Source: Hypericum androsaemum (taxonomy: Eukaryota > Streptophyta > Magnoliopsida > Malpighiales > Hypericaceae). From it: a stretch of 64,000 bases of DNA. Positions 1 to 10,900 of the stretch are shown here, one piece after another. The position numbers and the translations under genes are program-made. The stretch lies in contig OZ023185.1 of the NCBI GenBank assembly GCA_963995505.1, positions 15,263,691 to 15,327,690 on the forward strand. The letters run 5' to 3'. Numbering within the stretch: the first letter of the stretch is position 1; each line of letters starts with the position of its first letter. The notes beneath the pieces were generated by a model. It worked only from the letters and a program-made list of their open reading frames with translations. It was not told where the DNA came from and did no database searches.

Positions 1-451
1 AACCTTCCCTAGTAAAATGCTATCGGATTTACTTGTTGCTCAGTGAACGCGATGTCTTGAACTGGTCAGCTTTTTTATATAAACCAAGATAATAACATTT
101 ACACAATGATATTTCTAATATTCTTTGGTTCTCACGTTATATCAGTTTTGGCCATGGACCTTATCTTAGATTCATAAGTTCTTTTTCCTTTTGAAGCGGC
201 CTCACTTCACACTTATATAGGTGATCTCCCATTAAGAGTATCCTGCCATACTCTACCTTTTTCTGGTATAGGAATCATTAAAAGCGTAGACGTTTAACCT
301 TACCACACCTCTGCAGGTTTGCACTTGGACAGCTTCTGAGACTGGGACAGATTTCAAGTATTCATCTGAACCATCCATACTTAGTTGTCTCATTGAACCA
401 AGTTTATGAGATCTCCACTCATCATGATTGAGTTACCGCTATGAACATTCT

Positions 452-3400
452 TTAATGTGTGGGTTTTAACCCCATTCTCCTTACTGGGTTGTACATTTGA
501 TCTCTGTTGATTCCTTTCGTCAAAGGATCAGCTATGTTGTCCTTGGACTTCACATAATCAATGGTTATTACTCCACTTGAGATCAATTGTCTAACGGTGT
601 TATGTCTCCTACGGATATATCGAGACTTACCATTGTACATAGTACTTTGTGCTCTCCCGATTGCAGACATGCTATCACAATGTATCAATACAGGGGGCAC
701 AGGCTTATTCCAACACGGAATATCCTCTACGAAATTTCTGAGCCATTCAGCTTCTTCTTCAGCTTTGTCTATTGTTATAAACTCTGACTCTATGGTGGAT
801 CGAGCTATGAACGTTTGTTTAGAGGATTTCCAGGACACAGCTCCTCCACCTATGGTGAACACATAACTACTAGTAGATTTGGAGTCTTTAGTATCCGATA
901 TCCAATTCGTATCACTGTATCCTTCCAATACAGCTAGATACCTCGTATGAAGTATGCCATGGTTCATGGTATATTTCAAATACTTTAGAACCCTTTTCAG
1001 AGCTAGCCAGTGGTCTGGTCCTGGATTGCTCATGAATCTACTAAGCTTGCTAACTGAGTATGCAATATCAGGGCGTGTACAATTTGTTAAGTACATTAGA
1101 CTCCCGATGATCTTTGCATATTTTAGTTGAGATACTGGGTCACCTCTATTTTTAGCCAAGGGTAGATTCAGGTCTACTGGAGTCTTAGCTGGAGGTTTGT
1201 CAAAAGCATCGAATTTTCTTAGTACATTCTCAACGTAGTAAGATTGTGACAAGATAATTTTTTCAGTCGTCCTAGAGATTTTAATCCTCAGTATGACGTC
1301 AGCTAAATCCATATCTTTCATGTCAAAGTTGTTCTTTGACATGTTCTTAGTTTTTATAATAAGATCATTACTGCTTCCCGTGATTAGCATGTCGGCTACA
1401 TATAGACATACAATCACATAAGTATCAGGCATGCCTTTAATGTATACACATTTATCACACTCGTTGATCTTAAAGCCATTTGACATCATTGTCCTGTCAA
1501 ATTTTGCATGCCACTGTTTCGACAACTGTTTCAGCCCGTATAGTAACTTGACCAGCATGCACACTTTATGTTCTTGTCCAGGGGCAACAAACCCTTCTGG
1601 TTGTTTCATATATATTTTCTCTTCCAGTTCTCCATTTAGGAAAGCTATTTTTACATCCATCTGATGTATCTCGAGGTTATAGAGTGCTGCGATAGCTATG
1701 AGCACTCTAATAGATGTGATTCTTGTGACCGGTGAATACATGTCAAAGAAATCATATACTTCTTTCTGTTTGAACCCTTTAGCTACCAACCGAGCTTCGT
1801 ACTTATCGATTGATCCATCAGCTTTGTATTTCCTTTTAAAGATCCATTTGCAACCTAAAAGTTTGCAACCTGGTGGAAGATCCACGATTTTCCACGTGTG
1901 GTTTTGCATGATAGATTCTATCTCACTATTGATAGTTTCTTTCCAGAGAGGTGCATCCGGACTAGATAATGCCTCTTGGACTGTCCCAGGTTTATTTTCT
2001 AACATGTAGTTTAGAAAATCTGTACCAAACGACTTGGCTACTTTGGTCCTCTTACTCCGTCTAGGTTCCTCAGCACCTTGATCAGAGCCTTGTGTAGCTT
2101 CATAACTTCTTTTGTTTGAGCTTACTTTTTTCGTTTCCTTTTTAGGAAAGATATTCTCAAAGAATGTTGCATTCCTTGATTCCATGACCATTCCCTCGTT
2201 GATTTCAAGGTTTTCAGACTTGTGCACTAGAAATCGGTATGCGCTACTGTTGTGGACATATCCGATAAAGATGCAGTCAATGGTCTTGGGTCCTATTCTC
2301 ACCCTTTTATGCAGAGGTATTTCTACCTTAGCTAGGCACCCCCACACTTTAAGGTAACCGTAGGAAGGCTTTTTCCCTTTCCATAGTTCATATGGAGTTT
2401 TGTCCATTTTCTTGTGCGGTAATTTGTTTAGAATGTGATTAGCTGATAGCACAGCTTTCCCCCACAAATTCTGTGGTAAGCCCGAGCTAATTAACATAGC
2501 ATTCATCATCTCCTTAATAGTTCGATTCTTACGTTCAGCTACACCATTTGATTGAGGTGAGTATGGAGCTGTTGTCTGATGAATAATGCCATTTTGTTGG
2601 CAGAATTCATCAAACGGAGCTACATATTCTCCTCCTCTATCACTTCGAATCATTTTAATTTTAGTGCTAAGTTGATTTTCAACCTCATTCTTATAACTCT
2701 TAAAAGCTTCTAGAGCTTCATCTTTTCCTTTCAAGAGGTGTACATAACAGTACCTCGTGCAATCGTCAATAAACGTGATGAAATACTTTTTCCCACCTCT
2801 AGTTTGCACTTGTTTCATATCGTATATGTCGGTATGAATTAACTCTAAAGGTGTAGTACTTCTTTCTACTGAATGAAAATGTACTTTGGTCATTTTTACC
2901 TCTACACATACTTCACATTTATTTTTTGGGTCAAACTCAATTTTAGGCAATAAATTTAAACTTACTAACTTTCTTAGCGAGCTCAAATTTACGTGTCCTA
3001 ATCTATCATGCCATAAGTTAGAACACTCAGCTAAATAAGAAGAATTAATAACTTTATTAGGGCCATTAAAGGCGCGTTTGACAGTTATTACATTCATATT
3101 CAAAAGTCCCCTCTCGAGGTAACCCTTTCCTACAAAGGCACCGGCCTTGGTCAGAACAAACCTATCAGCCTCAAATACTAGTGTCATCCCAGCTTTGCTC
3201 AACAGTGAGCCAGGTACTAATTTCTTACGAATGTCTGGGACATGCAGCACATCCTTGAGGGTCAGCTCTTTTCTGGAGGTCAGCTTCAGCACCACCTGGC
3301 CTAATCCGACTATGGGTAAAGTCGCGGAGTTACCCATAAACAACTTTCGTCCGTTGATCGAAATATAGGTCGAAAATATCTCCTTGTCTGAACAAATGTG

Positions 3401-3553
3401 TCGGGTTGCCCCTGTATCTATGAACCACTCTCTTGGGTTATCTACCAGATTGGCTTCAAATACCACGGCAGATAAGTCTAGCTCAGACAGGTCTTCGGCC
3501 AGATTTACCTTCTCACGATCGTCCCTCTTTGGGAGACGACAATCTTTTGCCAT
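452..3553 (-). pseudogene. copia pol polyprotein of element 1 (protease-integrase-RT-RNase H)
   Basis: A 1033-residue open frame. In order it holds the tail of a zinc knuckle (GHMAKDC), the aspartic protease ([12 protein letters not shown]), the GAG-pre-integrase HHCC finger ([10 protein letters not shown]), the integrase core ([21 protein letters not shown]), the RT ([19 protein letters not shown]) and RNase H ([13 protein letters not shown]), ending GLKPTH. The RT motif that is normally YVDD reads YVAD at 1391-1402, so the first catalytic Asp is lost and polymerase activity is unlikely. Upstream gag is broken. I call it a pseudogene despite the long frame. Confidence 0.92.
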
Positions 3554-3628
3554 GTGACCGGCTTTGTCGTAGTTGTAGCAATTGCCCTTGATCTTCTTAG
3601 CCTTCTTTTGCTTTGGCTCTTGCTTCTC

Positions 3629-4356
3629 CTACTTATTCCCGGGCTTCTTCTTCTTCTTGCCGGTACCTCCTTTGGCGAGGTGTACCTTAGCCTCAGAGTT
3701 GGTCCTGCCGGTCTTAACTTCGGACTTTCGGTTGTCTTCCTCGATCCTTAGTCTCATGATCAGGTCTTCCAGCCCCATGTCCTTCCTCTTATGCTTGAGG
3801 TAGTTTTTGAAGTCCTTCCACAGATGAGGTAGTTTCTCGATTAGAGCAGCCACTTGGAAGGATTCGCTGAGTTACATGCCTTCGGCATGAATCTCATGTA
3901 GAATCAGCTGTAGCTCTTGGCTTGGTCTATGTCCTTCTTGGAGTCCACCATCTGGAAGTCGAGGAACCTTTCGACGATAAATTTCTTCATCCCGGCATCC
4001 TCCATTTTGTACTTCTTCTCCAGGCAGTCCCACAATTCTTTCGCAGTCTTGGTACCTACATAGACATTGTAGAGGGCATCGTCTAAGCCATTCAGGACAT
4101 AGTTATGACATAGGAAGTCGATGTGACTCCATGCAACGAGGGCGTTGATCTTCTGTGGATCAGCCTCATTTTTTGCCACCTTCGGAGCCTCTTCCTTCAA
4201 GAATCGGACCAGATTGAGCATCGTTAGGTAGAACAGCATCTTCTGTTGCCATCTCTTGAACTCGGTACCGTTGAACTTGGCCGACCTTTCGGCGTGGACA
4301 GTTCTCAGGATCGCTGGCACTGGTGCTGAGCTTATTGATGCCATCTTCAAGTACAC
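3629..4356 (-). pseudogene. broken copia gag of element 1
   Basis: The frame from 4356 starts MYLKMAS and covers the capsid-like part ([37 protein letters not shown]). It ends at 3904, and the sequence continues in another frame from 3853 ([22 protein letters not shown]), so a frameshift lies between. A stop codon then follows PGNK at about 3629-3631, in frame with the zinc knuckle and pol. The knuckle reads [14 protein letters not shown]: the second Cys of CX2CX4HX4C is Tyr, whereas element 2 has Cys there. Confidence 0.88.
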
Positions 4357-4373
4357 AAATCTCGTCTTATGAT
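4357..4373 (-). other. Region next to the 5' LTR where the primer-binding site should be (element 1)
   Basis: Reading away from the 5' LTR on the minus strand, the first bases are ATCATAAGACGAGAT. The usual plant copia primer site, TGGTATCAGAGC (initiator tRNA-Met 3' end), is absent here, although element 4 has it. Element 2 has ATCGTAAGACGAGAT at the same place. The conservation suggests a real primer site for another tRNA or an internal tRNA segment, but I cannot name the tRNA. Confidence 0.45.
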
Positions 4374-5284
4374 TGTTGTTTGTCGGAGGTGGTGTACTTG
4401 ATTAGGATCTTATAAAGTAGAGGCAAGAGTTAGACTCTTTCTCCGTAAGATGAGATTGCCCCGTATTCAGTACTCACGGGCTACGACAATCGTCCCCAAG
4501 ATACAACGACTTTGCTGCTTCCAAGATCGTAGCACAACAAATCTCGAAGTTTCGGGCGAACCTTGGATACTTGGAACTTTCTTAGAGAGGAAAAGAGAGT
4601 AGAACAACTATTGCTAATGAATGCTTATGCAATGAGTGTTCGGGGTAAGTGCAAATGATAGGGGATGGGCCTATTTATAGGCGCTGGATAGGAGGGATGC
4701 AGGCACTCCGAATGGGTGCATCCGTTCGGCCAAGAGGCTGGCTGGCTGCGCTCATGGCCCTTCAGTGATATTCTGGATCCTTCCAGGTGCGTCCAGACTA
4801 TGCTGGCACTCCTTCACGAGGGATCTCGCAACCCTTCGGCTATCTGGAAGTCTCCAGGATGTTCCAGCCCTTCGTGCTTCTTCGGTGGCCATCCTGAAGG
4901 CGCTCGCAGTCCCTCGTCACTTCGGTAGCTACGCAGCTCTCTCCAGACTCGGGCAAAATACTTAAGGCTCCTCCAGCTCCTCGCGACGATGTGCACGTGT
5001 GCCACAAAGCACCCGTTATAATCTGCACTATGCGCACACGCACGTGCGCAAGCGCGTGCACAGGTACGTGCTCGTGCTCGGATGGTGCTACACACCATCC
5101 TCGCCTATCCTTCTAGGCGGTCAACTTATTTCCTAGCTAACAATGAGTTTCTCCTTATAAACTAGGAAAGGTTGGTGCCACTTTTCAATGTGGGATTGCA
5201 CTTTTCATTTCCCTTTTGGGCCTCCCACTTTGGGCCTTTCCACTTTGGGCTTTGCATTGAATTTTTATTCAAGCTTTTCCAACA
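4374..5284 (-). repeat. 5' LTR of element 1
   Basis: The edges were set by comparison with element 2, whose ends are fixed by a target-site duplication. The LTR begins TGTTGTTTGTCGG at 4374 and ends TTTTCCAACA at 5284, about 911 bp, with TG...CA ends. A TATA box (CTATAAATAG on the minus strand) lies at 4671-4680, which would drive leftward transcription of the element. The stretch at about 4980-5100 is GC-rich and full of CACGTG/ACGTGC-like words. Only one LTR of this element is in the window. Confidence 0.85.
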
Positions 5285-5289
5285 TACAC

Positions 5290-5470
5290 CTTGTTGGTGG
5301 CTATGGAAATGGCAATTATTTTTGTTACCACTTGTTGGTGGCCATGAAAATGGCAAAATTATGTGGTGTTCTGTTCTGATATCCGTCAGGCCCCACCTCC
5401 CGATTATTACCTCTATGAATAGACATTTTCTTGTGTTATTTCTAAACAAAATACTGCACTCTCCCGACAT
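5290..5470. other. Short intergenic stretch beside element 1
   Basis: No gene is seen. It holds two imperfect copies of a segment TTGTTGGTGGCYATGRAAATGG (about 5292-5313 and 5333-5354), spaced about 41 bp. It is probably a flanking repeat remnant. Confidence 0.4.
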
Positions 5471-5479
5471 AAAAATTTT

Positions 5480-5900
5480 GTTTCTTGGGTGAGGCCGTTA
5501 GACAGATTTGTGAAGTTAAATACTGATGGTACTTCACCTTGCAACTTGTGCCTATTAGGAGTGAGTGGAATAATTCAGGATGCATTTGGCCAATGGCTTT
5601 GAGAATTTGCAAAGGGTATTTGATTTTGTACCTCCATCGTAGCAGAGTTCTAGACACTTATATTGAAACTAGAGGTGGCACAGGAGCGGTATTATCGACA
5701 GGTGATTGTTCAGATCGACTCTTCCCTATCTATAATATGTGTTGGCCGGGAGGTTGCACGTTCACACTTGTTGCCCAATCTAGTCTACCATACAAAGGAG
5801 CTCCTAGATCAAAACTGGAAGACGCAACTTCGACATGCACGGTGAAAAAAAATCAAGTTGTTCATGCCTTGTCAGAATGTGCACTAACCATAGGTTATGA
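5480..5900 (+). pseudogene. Decayed RNase H-domain fragment (non-LTR retrotransposon type)
   Basis: The frame starting near 5487 reads WVRPLDRFVKLNTDGT and then LLGVSGIIQDAFGQWL. This is the start of the plant LINE-derived or free-standing RNase H domain, with the first catalytic Asp in NTDG. A stop follows near 5599. Homology continues in another frame (KLEVAQERYYRQVIVQIDSS, then a RSHLLPNLV-type segment), so it carries at least one stop and one frameshift. No reverse transcriptase lies beside it, so this is a 3' relic and not a functional gene. Confidence 0.65.
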
Positions 5901-6204
5901 ATATTCCTTATCGAGCATTCCTTTTTTTTTCTTGATATATATGTTGATGACTTGAGGGAGATCAATCTACTATGTTATACTCATTCTATTGTGCCAATAA
6001 ATGATTAATAAGAAATAGTGGGTTAGTTGTCCCTTGAATTTTACCAAAACTTTAATTTTTATAAATTAAATACAAAAAATTAGTAAAATAAATATATAGA
6101 TTCACAAAGTATTATCGAGGCACCTTATCTACCCAATTTGGATGGGACAAAATGGAAGGAGGTTATTTTGCCTCTCCCTTCCCTCATTTTTCTAGAAAGG
6201 CTAA

Positions 6205-6335
6205 TTAAATTTGTTGATCGCTTAATCTCCTACTTCCCTCATATAATCAGTCTATTATCCGATAACATCTTAAATTTGTTGATCGCTTAATCTCCTACTT
6301 CCTCTTATATGATCGCTTAATCTCCTGCTTTCGTT
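6205..6335. repeat. Imperfect tandem repeat with core GATCGCTTAATCTCCTRCTT
   Basis: A segment beginning AAATTTGTTGATCGC occurs at about 6207 and again at about 6272. A third partial copy (GATCGCTTAATCTCCTGCTT) lies at about 6311. The first two copies are about 65 bp apart. It lies directly upstream of the second RNase H fragment. Confidence 0.7.
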
Positions 6336-6960
6336 CATTGGCTGGGAAAGGCCGAAGAAAGGTTTGACAAAGCTTAACACGGATGGAGCTAGACGCGGCT
6401 CGACAAACCAGGCGACAGTAGGGGGTTATTTCAGACAACAGGGGCTTTTGGTAGGGAGGGGCTTCGTGTCTAACTTGGGCTCTTGTTCGAGCGTGAATGC
6501 AAAATTATAGGGTGTCTACCATGGGCTCCATTTGGCCGTAAGCTATTCCTAGAGGTGGACTCGAAGGTGGTTGAAGATTTCCTCAACGGTACATCTAAAC
6601 ATATTGATACGATCAACCCTCTCCTGTTAGTGGTGAAGGAGGAACTTAAATGGGATTGGCATGTCCAAGTTCTCCAATGTCTATCGAGAGACCAATAGGT
6701 GTGCGGACTACCTTGCCAATTTTGGGTTCACGTTGGACCTTGGTAACCACATTTTGGAGGACCCTCCACGGAAGATCCAGGAGCTCCTTCTCTACGATAC
6801 TGGGGATGCTGCTATGCCCCGTAATGTAATTGTTCATGATGGTCTAGATGTAATAGTTTATGACAGTGCAGGGCCAACTTTAGCGATATATCAAACTTAC
6901 TTTTTTCCTATCACAGGTTTTTCATACCGGATTTTTTTGTGATAAGGTTTTGACGAGGTT
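6333..6960 (+). pseudogene. Second decayed RNase H-domain fragment
   Basis: It begins with GLTKLNTDGARRGS near 6365 (first catalytic Asp in NTDG). It continues in shifted frames as SVNAKL, then LFLEVDSKVVEDFLNGTSKH (the second conserved acidic block), and ends with YRETNRCADYLANFGFTLDL. That last block is the usual C-terminal signature (ReaNrcADyLAnlG) of plant RNase H-like retroelement proteins. Several frameshifts interrupt it. It is similar to the fragment at 5480-5900, so the pair may be two insertions of related LINEs or a duplication. Confidence 0.7.
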
Positions 6961-7986
6961 GGCGATCGCAACCTCACAAGAGACCAAGATGTAGATTTAT
7001 ACAAAATAAGATTTTTTGACCATTAGTTTTATATATACCTAGGAGTTTCGCCTCTCTAATTACAAAAAAAAAATCCCTTGCACTCACACACATACACTTA
7101 CGTCTCTCTTAATCGTAAAATTAGAACGGACAAAAGAGCATAAAATTAGAGGAAAATGTAGAGAGAGAAGTAGTGGAGTGCAAGGGAGAAAAAGAGAAAA
7201 GAGGAGGGAAGGAAAAGATTACGCAACTCCATATAGTTTCCCATCTATTTCATAGAAATTTCACCCCTCTCTCACTGCCTTTTCTTCTTCCCTTTTTTTC
7301 ATTTATCTTTCCTTGCTGCTATCCACATTTCTTGACTTCCTTTTTCTAGAAACAAAGCCTGCGTTTACTTATATTTAGTCGGAAAATTCGTGAAAAAGCA
7401 ATACATCAATACATTTCTCGACTCTCTTGGCGGTCTCTTTTTCCAGCTCTGTCTGCAACTTGGGTGGGGATTTTCATCCTCTCCTCCCCCAATAATATAT
7501 CCCTCACAAACTCAAATCATTTGTTTATTCAATCAATCACACATTGCTCTTTTCCAGGGCAGTGAAAAGTAATTAACCACATAGAATAAGAACCTTAGCT
7601 CCTAAGTATCCTATCTCTCTTTTGCTTCTGCTTTAGGGGAAAGTACTTACTTGTGAGTGAGTTGCTTGCTTTGCAGGCTGGCTTGTTTGCTTTTAGGGTA
7701 ATAATTCTCAACTCACCACATTTGCAAGTTTCCATTTTTACTCTTTGTAAGATTCCCTCCCCCCTTCTCTATATTTTCTCTCCACATGTTTCATTCTTCT
7801 TTTTCTTTTTTTCTGGGTTTGATACTATTGATGTGGGTTCTAAACTCAAGTCCACAAGCTTAATTGTGTCCTTCTTTCCTTTGTCTTTTTCCATAAAGTT
7901 TCCATCTTTCATTTGTTTTTTGTCTGTTTTTAGCTTCTGAAGCTGTGATTGGATCAGTGACAGCCTGTGATTGAACTTGGGAAGAA
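6961..7986 (+). promoter_or_regulatory. Upstream region and probable 5' UTR of the SRF gene
   Basis: No coding sequence is recognised. The part from about 7230 to 7960 is pyrimidine-rich (many CTTTTT and TCTCTC runs), as is common in plant 5' UTRs. It has possible splice signals, for example a TTTGCAG near 7677, so a leader intron is possible. No convincing TATA box could be fixed. Confidence 0.4.
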
Positions 7987-10900
7987 ATGGGAAGGAGGAG
8001 ATCTGGTAGAGGGTATCTAAATGGAGAGGAGATCTGGGGAGTGGTTTCTGCTGGGTTTATCTTGATCTTCACAGCCAGAATTGCACTAGGGGACACTAAT
8101 CCTACTGATGGTAAATTAATTTGGCCATCTAGTTAATGTTCTGTAGCTCTGTTTTGTGATGATTGGTAAATGGAGTTCTAACAAGTCTCTCATTGGCCTA
8201 CATTGAATGTGATTGGAGCAGTTCAAGCAATTGAAAGCTTATATGTTTCTCTGGGATCCCCTCTGCTGCCTGGATGGGTTGCTTCCGGGGGAGACCCGTG
8301 CGGCGAACAGTGGCAAGGTATTACTTGCAATGTTACAGATGTAATGTCCATGTACGGCAAGTCTCTGCCTTCTCCTTAAACCGATTTCTGGTATTTTGTA
8401 GCGCGAGGGGGGCAGTTCATGACTTGTGTTAAAAGGGTTTTGATTGCTTTTCTTTTGTAGAGTACTTAATGGTGCGAATTTGAGTGGAGAACTGGGAGTT
8501 GGTTTGGGCACATTTTCTTCATTAAGGAAAATGTAAGTGACTCCCTTTTGCATTGCATCAGACAGTCAGTCCTCTGTTCTGCTAAAGTTTGCATGAGAAA
8601 TGTTAAACACCTAGATGTTTGTTGCGGATTGATAGTACTTCGGATGTGTGTGCTCTGTTTTTGTAACGCCTCTGTTTTTTTGCTCTTTTTTGGTACAGAG
8701 ATCTAAGCAATAACAACATAGGGGGGAGCATACCGTCCAATCTGCCTGCCTCGATGTTAAACATGTATGTGCACCTCTGTAAACAGCTGTTTGAGACTTG
8801 GCAGAACTTTATCTTCCCCTAAATTGTTAACAGTCCTTATCCTCGGCAGTTTCCTTGCAGCCAATAATTTCAGTGGAAGCATCCCGGATTCTGTATCCTC
8901 GTTAACGTTGTTGACAGCCATGTAATGTTCATCAGCTCCTTTACATCTGCATCATCATTCGTCTTTCGCTCTTTTGTTCCCTCTTTCTTTCAGTCCAGCA
9001 GTTAACCTTTTGTTATTTCTTCTAATCTGCGAGCTTTTATTGCTTTCACAGGTCTCTAAATAACAATTTTTTAAGTGGTGAAATACCGGATTCCTTTCAG
9101 TCGCTGACCGGATTAATCAATCTGTAAGTTCCTTGTTTTCCACTTGTTTTGACTCCCCATGTTCACCCTTAACGGTTGGTTTCTTGTCCTTGTTATGCAG
9201 AGACTTATCAAACAACCGATTGAGCGGACAGCTGCCCCCTTCTTTCGCAGATATGAGTGGCCTAACAACTCTGTGAGTATAATTGTATTCTCCCATGGGC
9301 GGCCATCTCTCTGAAGAGAGCTAACAGCTTTATTGGCAGACACTTACAGGACAACCAGCTGTCTGGAACGCTCGATGTGCTGCAAGATCTGAAACTGAAA
9401 GATTTGTACTATCTCTGACCCTTACGCCTTTAGTTGTTTCACCAGATTATAAGGAGATTGTCTGTTCTAATTGAGGATGGTATAATATTGACAATCTTGG
9501 CTTATTTTCTTTCGTCTCACCTGTGACAGGAATGTAGAGAACAATCAGTTTGTTGGACCAATACCTGACAAGCTGCTGCTGATTCCAAATTTCATGTGAG
9601 AGCCAAATAATTAGCTTAAAATTAAACGGGGACATATTCGGGTGCTCTTGATCAAGTTTTCATAAGTAGGCACATCTTCATTTGTTTTTCTAATATTTAT
9701 CATAATGCAGAAAGGACAAAAACCTTTTCAACACAACTGCTCCAGCGTCATCGCCATCAGCAACATCCCCACCATCCCAATCAACAACTCTTCCTTCTAG
9801 GGGACCGCCAACTCCGTCTTCTGGAAAAACACCTGCCAGGAAGGCTGATGGGCCATCTTCTTCAAAGGACGCAAGCTCCAGCAAGAAAAGTTCCCATAAA
9901 ATTAAGAAATTAGTCGGGATAGTAATAGCAGCAATCGTGCTGTCCATAGTTTTAGTTTTATGTTTTCTGCTTCTTTTGCCAAATTGCAACCGAAGGAAGC
10001 AGGATGGTGGCAGGAGTTCTAAGCGGCATCAAGTTGGTGCATACAGGGGAAACAGGGAGAACACAAGGGACAATGGTTCCTTGGCTCTACCCAGCATTGA
10101 AATAGAAAAAGGCAAGCAACTCTCTTAGCTAAATAGTTATCTGGTTCGTACTCTTTCAATGAGTTTACTAAAGTGAGGTGCAACTTTCATGGCAGTTCCG
10201 AAAGAAACAGCCCCACGTCCAAAGGAGGACAATCTATTGCCGCCCATTAGGACAGATAGAAACGTGCCTAGATCAGACAGAATACTGCCACGATGGGACC
10301 ATGAAATAGATATGAGTACACTGGACATTGATTTTATGCCTCCTCCTCCCCCTCCGCCGCCTCCTCCACCTCCGATAGAGAAGGTCATTGTTAAGCCCAT
10401 TGCGCCAGCTGAAGTCAGCATGTCAAGGACCAGTAAATCCCAGACTCCCCTGACTTCTGCCAAGTCTTTTACCATAGCCTTACTTCAGCAGTACACGAAT
10501 AGCTTCTCCCAAGAAAATCTTATTGGAAATGGAATGCTGGGAAATGTGTATAGGGCACAGCTTCCTGATGGCAAGGTATGTTTCTCCCGCAATGATTATA
10601 CTATGTGGTGCCACTTGAGGTTAGTCAAAGCTGGACGGACAAATTGTCGGGATCTATATTTAATCTTGTTTTGCGCACGTTAATGCAACTTCTAGAGCAA
10701 ATTCAAAAATATATATATATACACACACACACACATATTCACTCCAAGTCAGAAGGCTGGTTGGAGTGTATAAACTGTTGTGCCCATTAATCGTCTTCAG
10801 CTACTGACATTTGTCACATTGAACGTCTATGTAGCTCCTTGCTGTGAAGAAGCTGGATAGGAGGGCTTCAAGCCAGCAGAAGGATGAAGAGTTCATTGAA

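Larger units (their letters stand above)
1..5284 (-). mobile_element. Ty1/copia LTR retrotransposon (element 1), 3' end beyond the window edge
   Basis: Read on the minus strand, the order is 5' LTR (5284 to 4374), gag, then protease, integrase, reverse transcriptase and RNase H, which is the copia order. The 3' untranslated part (positions 451 to 1) matches the region at about 48700-49150 of element 2. By that comparison the missing 3' LTR should lie about 90 bp left of the window. The internal protein and LTR edges closely resemble element 2, so the two belong to one family. The element is defective: gag has a frameshift and an in-frame stop, the zinc knuckle has lost a Cys, and the RT active site reads YVAD. 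The target-site duplication cannot be tested because the other end is outside; the right flank begins TACAC (5285-5289). Confidence 0.93.
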
